Source: Anaerolineales bacterium (lineage in GTDB: Bacteria; Chloroflexota; Anaerolineae; Aggregatilineales; UBA2796). Taken from it: a stretch of 64,000 bases of DNA. The notes below the pieces were generated by a model. That model was not told the origin of the DNA. It saw only the letters and a list, made by a program, of their open reading frames with translations, and did not search any database. Shown here piece after piece: positions 46,095 through 58,483 of the stretch (position 1 is its first letter; each line of letters starts with the position of its first letter). The stretch covers positions 434,001-498,000 of the forward strand of contig JABTTZ010000002.1 of NCBI GenBank assembly GCA_015075625.1. The letters run 5' to 3'. The translations under genes were made by a program, and so were the position numbers.

Positions 46095-46105
46095 TGTTCT
46101 TTACC
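46095..46105 (+). promoter_or_regulatory. boxA-like antitermination site
   Basis: TGTTCTTTACC resembles the rRNA boxA (TGCTCTTTAAC), and an AACCA...TGGTT hairpin lies about 30 bp upstream, as in boxB-boxA leaders. Confidence 0.5.
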
Positions 46106-46145
46106 AACCGAATAAGCGATAGAAAGACGTAACGTAGCATTAGAA

Positions 46146-46175
46146 GACACGAGAGAAACGATTTCTCCGTGCCAC
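46146..46175 (+). other. 5' arm of the 23S processing stem
   Basis: GACACGAGAGAAACGATTTC and the following TCCGTGCCAC are complementary, with few mismatches, to 48983-49014 beyond the 23S 3' end. The long stem is the expected RNase III substrate. Confidence 0.75.
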
Positions 46176-46177
46176 AT

Positions 46178-48982
<2,805 letters not shown>

Positions 48983-49014
48983 TGTGGTGCGGAGAAATCG
49001 TCGTTCTCGTGTGC
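48983..49014 (+). other. 3' arm of the 23S processing stem
   Basis: TGTGGTGCGGAGAAATCGTC and the following GTTCTCGTGTGC pair with 46146-46175. Confidence 0.75.
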
Positions 49015-49125
49015 AGAACCATGAGACGTTACGTCAGCAGAAGGCTATCGCTTATTCGCAAGGGCTAGAGCAGCTTGTACAGCCCCCGGCAGGACGTTTG
49101 GGGATGGTATGAGGGTGAAAGAGTT

Positions 49126-49240
<115 letters not shown>

Positions 49241-49267
49241 TCCTTTTTCACCTTCTTACCTTCCCCC

Positions 49268-49291
49268 AACCCCCCACTCCGGGGGTTTTTT
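49268..49291 (+). terminator. Terminator of the rRNA unit
   Basis: AACCCCC, six-base loop, GGGGGTTTTTT, 28 bp after the 5S 3' end. Confidence 0.85.
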
Positions 49292-49450
49292 CTTGCCCCC
49301 TTTCTACCCATCTTCCCCCAATGAGAAAAAAGACATAAGACGCTCAACCGCAGCCTAACCACCCCGCTACATTTTTCTAACCTGATTTTGCCCACCTTCT
49401 GCGCTGAGCGTGGTAGACTTTCCTCTACACATCGAAGTGAGGTGATCACG

Positions 49451-50707
49451 ATGGCGCTCCAACCGCTGGAACTCCTACAACGCGCATTCCCTACCATCTC
49501 CCGCGAGGAACTGCTTGAGCTTGCTCAATTGGCGCGGGTGCGTACCTACCCCCCGGAAACGGTTCTCTGCCGTGAAGGGGCGTATGAACACATCCTCTAC
49601 CTCATTGCTGAGGGACGCTGCGCCATTACAAAGCGGCTCACCGACCACGAAGATATGTTCTTGCGGCACGCCGCCCCCGGCGATTATGTCGGTGAGATGG
49701 CGATCATCTCCGATGCGCCTCGTTCAGCGACAGTGACCACCCTTGAGGAAGTCGTCGCCCTCGAAATAGACCGTGAATTATTCCTCCGCATTTTGCGGCA
49801 AAACGCCGAACTCGCCATGTCCATCATCCGCCATACCTTTGAACGGCTGCGGGTGAACGACAAAAACGCCATTGATGGCTTGCGAGAGGCTTACGGAACG
49901 CTGGAGAAATTGGACAAAGCGAAACTAGATTTCATCGAAGTAACCGCCCACGAACTGCGCACCCCACTAACGATCATGCGCGGCTACGCCAGCATGATGC
50001 TGACCGATCCGGCCATTCGGGAAAACCCCGTCCTGCGTGAGATGGTTGAGGGAGTGGTCAACGGCAGCCAGCGCCTTCACGAGATCGTCAACAACATGCT
50101 TGATGTCCAGCGCATCGATATGGAACAGTTAAATGTCGCCTCTGTTCCCGTCTCCTTGCCCGTTGTTTTGCGTGGGGTGGAGATGGAGTTTCGCAGCGCC
50201 ATTCAACAGCGCAAACTGAACCTTGTCATGGACATTGCCCGTGATACTGGCATTTTATACATCGAGGCAGACCCTGGCTTGCTGAGCAAGGCGATGCATC
50301 ACCTCCTCATGAATGCGATCAAGTACACGCCCGATGGCGGCATGATCCGCATCAAACTTGCTTATGAAATTCATCCAGAAATGGGGCGTATCGCCCATAT
50401 TCAAGTGGCGGATACAGGCATTGGAATCAACAAAGACCAGCAGCGCCTGATCTTTGAGAAATTTTACCGGTTGGGCGATGTTGCTCTCCATTCATCAGGG
50501 CAAACAGCGTTCAAAGCAGGGGGACCCGGTTTGGGGCTTGCCATTGCAAGGGGGGCGGCTGTGGCGCACAGCGGGCAAATTTGGGTGGACAGCGAAGGGT
50601 ACGACGAAGAACGTCTCCCCGGCAGCACCTTTCACCTGCTTTTGCCCATTACCCCACCCAAACAAGGGGAAAAGACCGCCGCCCTCAAGAAGCCCGGGCG
50701 GTTGTAA
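49451..50707 (+). CDS. Sensor histidine kinase with N-terminal cyclic-nucleotide-binding-like domain
   Basis: 418 residues from the ATG at 49451 (GAGGTGATC upstream). Residues about 10-130 are a cNMP-binding/Crp-like beta-barrel (LCREGAYEHILYLIAEGRCA, PGDYVGEMAIISDAPRSATV, with Arg-Ser-Ala at the phosphate-binding cassette). A coiled coil then leads to the HisKA domain with FIEVTAHELRTPLT (phospho-acceptor His near 160), followed by HATPase motifs: N box HLLMNAIKYTPDGG, G1 VADTGIGI, F box FEKFYR and G2 GPGLGLAIARG. There is no membrane segment, so it is a cytoplasmic kinase. No response regulator is adjacent. The input may be a cyclic nucleotide or another small ligand. Confidence 0.92.
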   Translation: MALQPLELLQRAFPTISREELLELAQLARVRTYPPETVLCREGAYEHILYLIAEGRCAITKRLTDHEDMFLRHAAPGDYVGEMAIISDAPRSATVTTLEEVVALEIDRELFLRILRQNAELAMSIIRHTFERLRVNDKNAIDGLREAYGTLEKLDKAKLDFIEVTAHELRTPLTIMRGYASMMLTDPAIRENPVLREMVEGVVNGSQRLHEIVNNMLDVQRIDMEQLNVASVPVSLPVVLRGVEMEFRSAIQQRKLNLVMDIARDTGILYIEADPGLLSKAMHHLLMNAIKYTPDGGMIRIKLAYEIHPEMGRIAHIQVADTGIGINKDQQRLIFEKFYRLGDVALHSSGQTAFKAGGPGLGLAIARGAAVAHSGQIWVDSEGYDEERLPGSTFHLLLPITPPKQGEKTAALKKPGRL

Positions 50708-50782
50708 GTTTCACCGCTAGAATCATCGCCAGACGATCATCGATAAGGCTGGCTGCCGTTCAACCAGCAAAGGTAATGCCCT

Positions 50783-52174
50783 ATGACAACTACCGTCCCC
50801 AAAATACCAACGACACCCTCGGTCAGCCCGCAAAACGCCCCCTATGCCCCACAGGTACAGGGGACGGTAGAAAAATTACGCCGTCTGCGTGCCTTGCGGC
50901 GTGATCCGCTCAATTACTTCCTCTCGCTCCCCCGTGAGTGGGGCGACCTTTGCTATTTCCAACTGTGGGGCTTGAAGTCGATCTACCTGAACCACCCGCA
51001 GCATATTCACGAAATGTTGGTGGAAAAGGCAAAGCTGTTCGTCCGCTCTCGCAGCCAGACCCAAGTGATCAGCCGTTTGATCGGCAAAAGCATCCTCACC
51101 ACCGATGGTGATTTTTGGCGGCGACAGCGGAAGTTGGTTCAGCCCGCCTTTCATCACAAACGAATTGCTGGCTATGCCGACATCATGGTCAAGCACACGC
51201 TGACCCTTGCTGAATCATGGCAGGCAGGTGAGCAGCGCAACGCCGCCCACGATATGATGGAGGTCACCCTTGCCATTGTTGCCGAGTCGCTCTTTGGGGC
51301 AGATGTCAGGGGGGCGGCACAAACAGTTGGAAAGGCTGTCGAAGAAGGACAGACCGCCGTCACCGAGCAAAGTTTTATGTTCATCCCCATTCCGGCATGG
51401 CTGCCCATCCCGCAGAATCTCGCTATGCGCCGTTCCACTGAAGCACTTGATGCGGTGATCCTGCCCATCATTGCTGAACGGCGCAAAACGGGCAAGGATA
51501 CAGGCGATCTGCTTTCGATGCTCCTTCTGGCGGTGGATGATGAGGACGCCGCTGTGCGCATGACCGATGAACAGGTGCGCAACGAGGCAATGACGATGTT
51601 CCTTGCCGGACACGAAACAACGGCGAATGCCCTTGCTTGGACGTGGTATCTTTTGGGGCGCAACCCCGATGTAGAGGCGAAACTGCACGCCGAACTGGAT
51701 CGTGTCCTTGCCGGGCATACTCCCACGCTGGATGACTTGCCAAACCTGCCCTATACCGAGATGGTGATTAAAGAATCGATGCGGCTTTACCCGCCAGCGT
51801 GGATTATCACCCGTTCGGCGGTGGAAGATACAACTCTCGGTGGTTTCCGCGTCCCAAAGGGGACAATCGCCGCGCTCAGCCCCTATGTCACCCACCGCGA
51901 TCCGCGCTTTTTCCCCGATCCAGAACGGTTTTACCCAGAGCGTTTTCTCAAGGAGAACGAAACAAAACTCTCCCGCGAGGCATACATGCCCTTTGGTGAT
52001 GGTCCCCACATTTGCATTGGGAACATGTTTGCCATGATGGAGGCGCGGCTGATTCTGGCGACGCTGGCATCCCGCTACCGGCTTGTTCTGCCGCCGAACT
52101 TCACCGCCGAGCCACTCGCGCTGATCGCCCTCCGTCCCAGGGACGGCATTCCGGTGACCATTGTGAGTCGATAG
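50783..52174 (+). CDS. Cytochrome P450
   Basis: 463 residues, soluble (no N-terminal anchor). P450 signatures: the I-helix oxygen-binding motif FLAGHETTANALAW, the K-helix ESMRLYPP (ExxR), the PERF-type region PERFYPERFL, and the heme-binding loop FGDGPHICIGNMFAMMEARL with its axial cysteine. The second Gly of the usual FGGG/FxGGxRxCxG motif is Asp and the Arg is His, both tolerated in the family. A monooxygenase on a hydrophobic substrate is expected. No ferredoxin or reductase gene is nearby, so the redox partner is elsewhere. It stands alone between the kinase and the convergent glycosylase gene. Confidence 0.93.
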   Translation: MTTTVPKIPTTPSVSPQNAPYAPQVQGTVEKLRRLRALRRDPLNYFLSLPREWGDLCYFQLWGLKSIYLNHPQHIHEMLVEKAKLFVRSRSQTQVISRLIGKSILTTDGDFWRRQRKLVQPAFHHKRIAGYADIMVKHTLTLAESWQAGEQRNAAHDMMEVTLAIVAESLFGADVRGAAQTVGKAVEEGQTAVTEQSFMFIPIPAWLPIPQNLAMRRSTEALDAVILPIIAERRKTGKDTGDLLSMLLLAVDDEDAAVRMTDEQVRNEAMTMFLAGHETTANALAWTWYLLGRNPDVEAKLHAELDRVLAGHTPTLDDLPNLPYTEMVIKESMRLYPPAWIITRSAVEDTTLGGFRVPKGTIAALSPYVTHRDPRFFPDPERFYPERFLKENETKLSREAYMPFGDGPHICIGNMFAMMEARLILATLASRYRLVLPPNFTAEPLALIALRPRDGIPVTIVSR

Positions 52175-52217
52175 GGTGCTGTGGAGAGGGGGAATTTCTC
52201 CCCCTTTCCTCACTGGC

Positions 52218-52901
52218 TTAAAACAGTGTCAGCTGCGTCGGGCTATCTTCGGCGGGTTTTTCCTCGCCCGCTTGTGCTGCCGTCTCGCTCCCTCCCCCAC
52301 CGCCGGACGCCTTCGCCAGCCGCGCTGTGTAATCTTTCACCAGTGTGGGGATTTTCTGGAAATCATCTTCCATTTGGGGCATGATCGCCATATTCCGCAA
52401 AACCGCCGCCGGATGAAACAGCGGGAGGTAATACCGCCCGTTCTCCCACTTCGCCTGCCCATGAATGGCGGTGATCTTCGCCTTCGGAAAAAACAAGCCC
52501 ATGCTAAAGCGCCCCAAGGTGACAATCACCTTCGGCTGAAGCGCCTCGATTTGTTTGAATAGATATGCCTCAGTACAGGTTGTCACTTCGTCGGGGAGTG
52601 GATCGCGGTTTTCCGGTGGGCGGCACTTCACGACGTTGCCGATGAACACCTGATCGCGGTTCAGCCCGATCTTCCCCAGAAGGGTTTCCAGAAGTTTTCC
52701 CGACTGCCCCACAAAAGGCAGCCCTTTCTGGTCTTCATGAAAGCCCGGACCTTCCCCGATGAACATGAGGTCGGCGTTGGCGGGACCCGCCCCTGGCACG
52801 GCGCGGGTGCGGTTTTTATGAAGCCCACAGGCGGTACAAGCATTCACCTGAACAGCAATCGCATCGAGGGCGGCTTTGCTCTCGGCTGGCGTCATAGACA
52901 T
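52218..52901 (-). CDS. Uracil-DNA glycosylase, family 4 (Fe-S)
   Basis: 227 residues from the ATG at 52901, which has AAGGAAGGG seven bases upstream. It removes uracil from DNA as the first step of base-excision repair. The four cysteines of the [4Fe-4S] cluster are visible (CTACGLHK near the N terminus, KCRPPENRD and a later TTC); motif A is GEGPGFHEDQKGLPFVGQSG and motif B is HPAAVLR. The tail after residue 190 is a Gly/Glu-rich linker ending in QLTLF-COOH, which fits the bacterial beta-clamp-binding consensus QL[S/D]LF. It lies 13 bp after the M32 gene and is probably co-transcribed with it. Confidence 0.93.
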   Translation of the reverse strand: MSMTPAESKAALDAIAVQVNACTACGLHKNRTRAVPGAGPANADLMFIGEGPGFHEDQKGLPFVGQSGKLLETLLGKIGLNRDQVFIGNVVKCRPPENRDPLPDEVTTCTEAYLFKQIEALQPKVIVTLGRFSMGLFFPKAKITAIHGQAKWENGRYYLPLFHPAAVLRNMAIMPQMEDDFQKIPTLVKDYTARLAKASGGGGGSETAAQAGEEKPAEDSPTQLTLF

Positions 52902-52914
52902 GGCGATCCCTTCC

Positions 52915-54417
52915 TTAAACCCCATAAATGGCGCTGTACTTATCCTTCAGATAGGCGACATAAGCACGGGCATTCATCGCCTCACCTGTTGCCCGCTGGA
53001 TCAGTTCCTTTGGCTCGAACTTTCGTCCGTGACGGTAGAGGTGTTCCGCCATCCAGCCGCGCAGCGTATCAAACTTTCCGGCGGCGATCTCTGTGGGGAT
53101 CGTTGGGTGGGCAGCCCGCGCCGCCTCGTACAACTGCACCGAGAGCAAGTTTCCCATCGAATACGTTGGGAAGTAGCCGAACAGCCCCGCCGACCAGTGA
53201 ATATCCTGAAGGACGCCGAGTGCGTCATCAGGGGGCGTAATCCCCAGATAGTCTTGATATTTCTTGTTCCAAGCGATGGGCAGATCGGCTACCTTCAACG
53301 CACCGGTCAGCAGCGCCATTTCCAACTCAAAGCGCACCATGATATGGAGGTTGTAGGTCACCTCGTCCGCCTCAACGCGGATGAAGGACGGCTCTACTTT
53401 GTTCACTGCGTGGTAGAAGGTGTCCAGAGCAACCGTCCCCAACTGCTCTGGAAAAGCCGCTTGCAACTGGGGATAAAAATGCGCCCAGAAGCCCCGGCTG
53501 CGCCCGACAACGTTTTCCCACAGGCGCGATTGACTTTCGTGAACGCCCAACGAGGTGCCACCGCCCAAACCGTAGGGGTCAAGCGCCTGTGCGCTGCCTT
53601 GCTCGTACATCCCATGCCCTGCCTCGTGGAGCGTCCCAAACAGGGCGGGGTTTAACCAATTCGCATCATAGCGCGTCGTGATGCGCACATCGTTGCAAGA
53701 AAAGCTGGTACAGAAGGGGTGTACAGCGCGGTCTTGCCGCCCCCGTGTGAAATCATACCCAAAGGTGGCCACGACCATCTCCGCAAAATCGCGCTGTTTG
53801 TCCTCATCATAGGCTTGGTGGAGGACGGCATCGCTCACCTTGTCTGCCTTTGCCCGAATCGCCGCCACAAGCGGGACAATCTCTTGGCGCAAGCCATCAA
53901 ACATGGCGGCGACATCGGCAGCTTTCACCCCCGGCTCGTAAACATCCAAAAGGGCATCGTAGGGGTGATCGGTGAAGCCGCGATAGTCTGCCTCGCGGCG
54001 TTTCATGGCGATCACCTGCTCAAGGGTAGGGGCAAAGGCTGAAAAGTCCTTCGCTGCGCGTGCCTTTGCCCAGACCTCGTGGGCGTGGGAGGTGAGCGCT
54101 GTCATCTCCGCCACAAACGCCGAGGGGAGTTTTCGTTCGTTTTCGTAATCTCGTTTGGTCACGCGGATCAGGCTGGCGTCATCACTGTCATAGTCCGCCC
54201 CGTTCAGCATTTTTTCTGCCTCGCCCAGAAGCGATCCTGTTTCTTCGGCAACAAACATCGCATGGGTTAGTTTTGCCAATGTACCTAACTGGCGAGCGCG
54301 GGACTCCCCTGCGCCAGAGGGCATATTCGTTTGCTGATCCCATCCCAACAGGGCCCCTGCCGAGCCAAGATTGCGCACATCGGCAAGGCGTTCTTTGAGT
54401 GTATCCAAAGGGGTCAC
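52915..54417 (-). CDS. Carboxypeptidase Taq-type metallopeptidase, family M32
   Basis: 500 residues, the normal M32 length. The HEAGH zinc motif is at 264-268 (HEAGHGMYEQG), with the third ligand Glu in SLGVHESQSRLWEN (about 294) and the family-specific HPFCTSFSCNDVRITTRY segment. It removes C-terminal amino acids from peptides in the cytoplasm. The start is a GTG with CAGGAG upstream. Upstream of the uracil-DNA glycosylase gene, divergent from aspS. Confidence 0.94.
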   Translation of the reverse strand: MTPLDTLKERLADVRNLGSAGALLGWDQQTNMPSGAGESRARQLGTLAKLTHAMFVAEETGSLLGEAEKMLNGADYDSDDASLIRVTKRDYENERKLPSAFVAEMTALTSHAHEVWAKARAAKDFSAFAPTLEQVIAMKRREADYRGFTDHPYDALLDVYEPGVKAADVAAMFDGLRQEIVPLVAAIRAKADKVSDAVLHQAYDEDKQRDFAEMVVATFGYDFTRGRQDRAVHPFCTSFSCNDVRITTRYDANWLNPALFGTLHEAGHGMYEQGSAQALDPYGLGGGTSLGVHESQSRLWENVVGRSRGFWAHFYPQLQAAFPEQLGTVALDTFYHAVNKVEPSFIRVEADEVTYNLHIMVRFELEMALLTGALKVADLPIAWNKKYQDYLGITPPDDALGVLQDIHWSAGLFGYFPTYSMGNLLSVQLYEAARAAHPTIPTEIAAGKFDTLRGWMAEHLYRHGRKFEPKELIQRATGEAMNARAYVAYLKDKYSAIYGV

Positions 54418-54567
54418 GTGATTGATCTCCTGAAAAATAAGGTTTCAACCTGGTTATAGAACGATTGTACCGCATCTCGCCGCTGAACCTCCCAGAGATT
54501 TTCCTGTTTTGCGTTAGAATCCCCAATCACAAACCTGCAATCTACCAACCAACGGAGTTTTTCCTCA

Positions 54568-56334
54568 ATGTTGAAAACACATGCCTGTGGTGATTTACGC
54601 CCTGATCATGTTGGGCAGTCTGTCACGCTTGCCGGATGGGTCAGCCGCACCCGTGCCTTAGGCGGCGTGATCTTCCTCATCGTGCGGGATCGTTCGGGCG
54701 TCGTTCAGGCAACCGTTGATGCCTCGATCAATCCCACCGCGCACGCCGCCGCCGAAGCGCTTGGACGGGAGTACGTGATCCAAGTGAAGGGCGTTGTTCG
54801 CGCCCGCCCAGACGGGATGATCAACCCCAACATGGCAACGGGCGCAATAGAACTTGAGATTCAAACGATTACCGTCCTCAACCCCGCCAAGACGACGCCC
54901 TTTGAGGTTGAAGGCGAGGGGCGTGTAGACGAGGCAATCCGCCTGAAATACCGCTACCTCGATCTGCGTCGCCCGCACATGCAGCGGAACATCCTCTTAC
55001 GCGGACGGGTGACGAAATTCATCCGCGATTACCTTTACAATGAGGGTTTCACTGAGATTGAAACGCCCATTCTATTCAAGACGACCCCCGAAGGCGCACG
55101 GGATTACCTCGTCCCAAGCCGCGTCCACGCGGGTAAGTTCTACGCGCTGCCGCAAAGCCCACAGCAGTTGAAACAACTGCTTATGGTGGCGGGCTATGAG
55201 CGCTATTTCCAGATTGCCCGCTGCTTCCGCGATGAGGACCAGCGCGGGGATCGCCAGCCGGAATTCACCCAGTTGGATATGGAAATGTCCTTTGTGGAGC
55301 GTGAGGATGTCATGAACCTGATCGAGGGCTTGATGATCGCCCTTGTGGAGCAGGTTTCAGACCGCACGTTGGTGACAAAACCCTTTCCGCGCCTCTCCCA
55401 TGCCGAGGCGCTGGCACGCTATGGCTCAGATAAACCCGATCTGCGCTATGGGCTGCCGATCATCGACATTTCGGATATTGCCGGCGCGACGGCGTTCAAT
55501 ATCTTTGTAGAGATTGTCGCCGCGGGAAAGCCCGTGCGGGCGATCACCATTCCCGGCTGCGGCGGCTACAGCCGGAAGCAGTTGGATGAACTGGTTGAGC
55601 TTGCCAAGAGTGCGGGGGGGCGGGGTATCTCGTGGTTGGCGCTAGAAGCGGGCGAGGCGGGCGAGGTGAGATCGAACATTGGGAAGTTCTTCAGCGTCGA
55701 TCAATTGAAAGCGACGATTGACCGCATGGCGGCACAGCCGGGCGATTTGATCTTGATCGCCAGCGACACAGCGAGCGTCACTGCCGCTGTCATGGACGCT
55801 GTGCGCCGTGAATTTGGGGCGCGGTTAGGGCTTGCTGACCTGCAAAAGATCGCCTTTTGTTGGGTGATTGATTTCCCGCTCTTTGATTGGAACGCAGACG
55901 AAAAGCGCTGGGACCCCAGCCATCACCTTTTTACCTCACCCATGCGGGAGGATATTCCTCTTTTGGAAACTGACCCAGGCAAGGTGCGCGGGCAGCAGTA
56001 CGACCTTGCCTGCAACGGCTATGAGGTTGCCGGCGGGAGCATCCGTATTCACGAGCGTCCACTCCAAGAGAAAATTTTCGGTTTGATTGGGCTGGATGTG
56101 GAGGACGCCAAAGAGCGTTTTGGGCATATGTTGGAGGCGTTTGAATACGGAACGCCCCCACATGGCGGGATCGCGCCGGGGATTGACCGCCTGACGATGC
56201 TTCTGGCGGGTGAACCAAACATCCGCGAGGTGATTGCCTTCCCCAAATCGCAGCAGGCGTCCGACCTCATGGCGGGCGCTCCCTCCGAGGTGGAGGCTGT
56301 GCAATTGAAGGAACTGCACATTACGACAAAATGA
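54568..56334 (+). CDS. aspS: Aspartyl-tRNA synthetase
   Basis: 588 residues, the bacterial type. An N-terminal OB-fold (about 1-105, GQSVTLAGWVSRTRALGGVI), class II motif 2 FRDEDQRGDRQPEFTQLDME, a GAD insertion domain (about 290-420) and motif 3 GIAPGIDRLTMLLAGE are all present. It charges tRNA-Asp with aspartate. The residue set that separates discriminating from non-discriminating enzymes cannot be judged reliably by eye; the presence of asnS suggests the discriminating type. TAGAAT at 54514-54519 is a possible -10. Confidence 0.97.
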   Translation: MLKTHACGDLRPDHVGQSVTLAGWVSRTRALGGVIFLIVRDRSGVVQATVDASINPTAHAAAEALGREYVIQVKGVVRARPDGMINPNMATGAIELEIQTITVLNPAKTTPFEVEGEGRVDEAIRLKYRYLDLRRPHMQRNILLRGRVTKFIRDYLYNEGFTEIETPILFKTTPEGARDYLVPSRVHAGKFYALPQSPQQLKQLLMVAGYERYFQIARCFRDEDQRGDRQPEFTQLDMEMSFVEREDVMNLIEGLMIALVEQVSDRTLVTKPFPRLSHAEALARYGSDKPDLRYGLPIIDISDIAGATAFNIFVEIVAAGKPVRAITIPGCGGYSRKQLDELVELAKSAGGRGISWLALEAGEAGEVRSNIGKFFSVDQLKATIDRMAAQPGDLILIASDTASVTAAVMDAVRREFGARLGLADLQKIAFCWVIDFPLFDWNADEKRWDPSHHLFTSPMREDIPLLETDPGKVRGQQYDLACNGYEVAGGSIRIHERPLQEKIFGLIGLDVEDAKERFGHMLEAFEYGTPPHGGIAPGIDRLTMLLAGEPNIREVIAFPKSQQASDLMAGAPSEVEAVQLKELHITTK

Positions 56335-56503
56335 TACAGTCTTGGCCACGTTCAAGCTGTCAAAAGCTGAATGCCATTAGCGCCGCACTTTAGTTCGGAT
56401 TACAGCGCATTTCGACGAGATGCAAGGGAAATCTCCTCACCGCCTACTGCCTTTTTCCCGTAGAGTGGTTAAGGGCCAGCGGTGAGGGGTAGTATTGCCT
56501 CGG

Positions 56504-56809
56504 TTATGCTCGAAAATCCTCACGGGGAGGACTGAACACATCATAGAGTTCGGATGCCTCCAACGCCTCGGCGCTGTGGACGACGTTCCCCGGTACACGG
56601 GCAATATCCCCCGCCGCCAAGATGTGGGGGACGCCGTTGACGGTCAGTTTGATGCGCCCCTGCCGCACCTGCGTGATCTGCTCATGCGGGTGGCTGTGAT
56701 CACCGACGACCCCATTTGCCTCAAAGTGAACTTCAACAACCATCATCTTTTCGCCGTCTAGGACAATCCGTCGTTTCACCGCCGGATTCATCTGCACCCA
56801 TTCCGCCAT
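56504..56809 (-). CDS. Small cupin-domain protein
   Basis: 101 residues from the ATG at 56809 with AAGGAG six bases upstream; the frame to 56914 covers repeat DNA. A single cupin barrel carries metal-ligand motif 1 (GDHSHPHEQITQVRQGRIKL: HxH...E...G) and motif 2 (GDIARVPGNVVHSAEA: P...H). Such small cupins often bind metal and act as dioxygenases, isomerases or sensor modules. The substrate is unknown. Single gene in a 640-bp stretch between aspS and the aldehyde dehydrogenase. Confidence 0.85.
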   Translation of the reverse strand: MAEWVQMNPAVKRRIVLDGEKMMVVEVHFEANGVVGDHSHPHEQITQVRQGRIKLTVNGVPHILAAGDIARVPGNVVHSAEALEASELYDVFSPPREDFRA

Positions 56810-56841
56810 GCTGAACTCCTTTTTCGCCCGCTTGTTAAGCT

Positions 56842-56983
56842 TAGGACTTACGCAGTTGAACGTGTTTACCCCGTATTCATCGAAAGGGGAAGATTGAGGG
56901 GGCTTCCCCCTCAAAAGGATGATTTCCCCCTCTCCCGCAGCGGGAGAGGGGGCTAGGGGGTGAGGGTCTGTGCGTAACGCCTA
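56842..56983. repeat. MITE-like element, copy B
   Basis: 142 bp with imperfect 13-bp terminal inverted repeats TAGGACTTACGCA (56842-56854) and TGCGTAACGCCTA (56971-56983; two mismatches). The same inner blocks as copy A at 7346-7487 occur in the opposite orientation: TTCATCGAAA, GAGGGGGCTTCCCCCTC, CCCCCTCTCCCGCAGCGGGA and GGGGGTGAGGGTCTG. The last three bases are the stop codon of the aldehyde dehydrogenase on the minus strand. Confidence 0.8.
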
Positions 56984-58483
56984 ATCTTTCAGCGCGTCGT
57001 CGGTGTCAATCTGCGCCCGCTGCAAGCGTCCGCTGTAATCGACATATACGGACTTCCATTCGGTGAAGGAATCGAGTGCGGTTTGCCCTGCCTCGCGCAT
57101 CCCGTTTCCCGTCCCTCGTGTGCCGCCAAAGGGGAATTGAATTTCCGCCCCTGTTGTCCCGTGATTGATGTAGACAATCCCCGTTGTAAGATCGCGAATG
57201 GCGCGGAAGGCAGCATTCACATTCTCGGTGAAGATGCTGCTGGAAAGCCCATGCACCACCCCATTGTTGATCTGGATCGCCGTCTCCAAGTCGGGCGCTT
57301 CAATCATGGAGAGGACAGGTCCGAAGATTTCCTCTTGGGCAATGCGCATCGTTGGTGTCACATTGTCGAAGATCGTCGGCGTGTAGAAAAAGCCCTTCCC
57401 GCCATTGACGCCGCTGCCCATTTTTTCCCCACCCGCCAGCAAACGTGCCCCCTCACCTTTTCCAATATCAACATACTGCTGGACGGTCTCCCGTGCCGAG
57501 GCGTTCACCAGCGGACCGACTTGGATTGATTCATCAATCCCATAGCCGACCTTCAGCCCCTTCACTTTTGCCACCAGCGCTTCAGTCAGTTTGGGGCGAA
57601 TCCCGCTTTGGACAATCACACGGCTGCACGCCGTACAGCGCTGCCCGGTTGTCCCAAAGGCGCTCCACAAAATGGCGTCCACCGCCAGATCAAGGTTGGC
57701 GTCGTCCAAGACGATGATGGCGTTCTTTCCGCCTAGCTCCAAGCCAACCTTCTTGCCCTTTTTCGCCGCACGGGAATACAGTTCATAGCCCACTTCTGTA
57801 CTCCCTGTGAAGGAAATCACCCGCACATCGGGATGATCGGCAATGGCGTTCCCCAAAACGCCGCCCGGTCCGAGGACGATGTTAAAGACGCCCTCTGGCA
57901 GTCCCGCCGTCTCGAAAATACGGACGAATTCCGCGCCCAATTTCGGGGTGTCGCTGGCGGGCTTAAAGACGACAGTATTTCCGGCGATCAGCGCCGGGAG
58001 CGATTTCCAACTGGGGATGGCTATCGGGAAATTCCAGGGCGTGATCAACGCCACAACACCGACGGAATCGCGCAGCGCCATGCCAAACTTGTTCGGCATT
58101 TCAACCGGCGCGGTGTAGCCCAACAAGCGCCGCCCCTCGCCGCCCATGAAGAATGCCATATCAATTGCCTCTTGCACGTCCCCACGTGCCTCGGCAATGA
58201 CCTTTCCCATCTCTTGCACCATCAGTTGGGCAAGCGCTTCTTTGTTCTCCATCAAAAGCTGCCCAACGCGGTAAAGAATTTCCCCTCGGCGTGGGGCGGG
58301 CAAAAGCCGCCACGAGGTGTATGCCTTCTTTGCCGCAGCAACGGCGTTGTTCAAATCGTCGGCGTTGCTTTTGGCGACAGGAGCAATGACATCCTCCGTC
58401 GCCGGATTGATCGTTGTAAAGGTTGCCCCCGATTGCGCGGCGACCCATTTCCCACCAATGTAATTCCGAACCAAATCCGACAT
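56981..58483 (-). CDS. Aldehyde dehydrogenase (NAD(P)+)
   Basis: 500 residues from the ATG at 58483 (AAAGGA seven bases upstream). A canonical [34 protein letters not shown], catalytic base in [19 protein letters not shown] (about 267), catalytic Cys in [13 protein letters not shown] (about 301) and [10 protein letters not shown]. It is similar to the YcbD/alpha-ketoglutaric-semialdehyde-type subgroup, but the substrate is not certain. Its stop codon lies in the terminal repeat of the MITE-like element, so the original C terminus may have been changed by a few residues. Confidence 0.92.
   Translation of the reverse strand: MSDLVRNYIGGKWVAAQSGATFTTINPATEDVIAPVAKSNADDLNNAVAAAKKAYTSWRLLPAPRRGEILYRVGQLLMENKEALAQLMVQEMGKVIAEARGDVQEAIDMAFFMGGEGRRLLGYTAPVEMPNKFGMALRDSVGVVALITPWNFPIAIPSWKSLPALIAGNTVVFKPASDTPKLGAEFVRIFETAGLPEGVFNIVLGPGGVLGNAIADHPDVRVISFTGSTEVGYELYSRAAKKGKKVGLELGGKNAIIVLDDANLDLAVDAILWSAFGTTGQRCTACSRVIVQSGIRPKLTEALVAKVKGLKVGYGIDESIQVGPLVNASARETVQQYVDIGKGEGARLLAGGEKMGSGVNGGKGFFYTPTIFDNVTPTMRIAQEEIFGPVLSMIEAPDLETAIQINNGVVHGLSSSIFTENVNAAFRAIRDLTTGIVYINHGTTGAEIQFPFGGTRGTGNGMREAGQTALDSFTEWKSVYVDYSGRLQRAQIDTDDALKD

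Noticed and set aside
45783-46177. Cryptic 16S 3' end before 23S
   Set aside because: No CCTCCTTT-type 16S end or helix 44/45 sequence is present; the region is promoter, terminator and leader.
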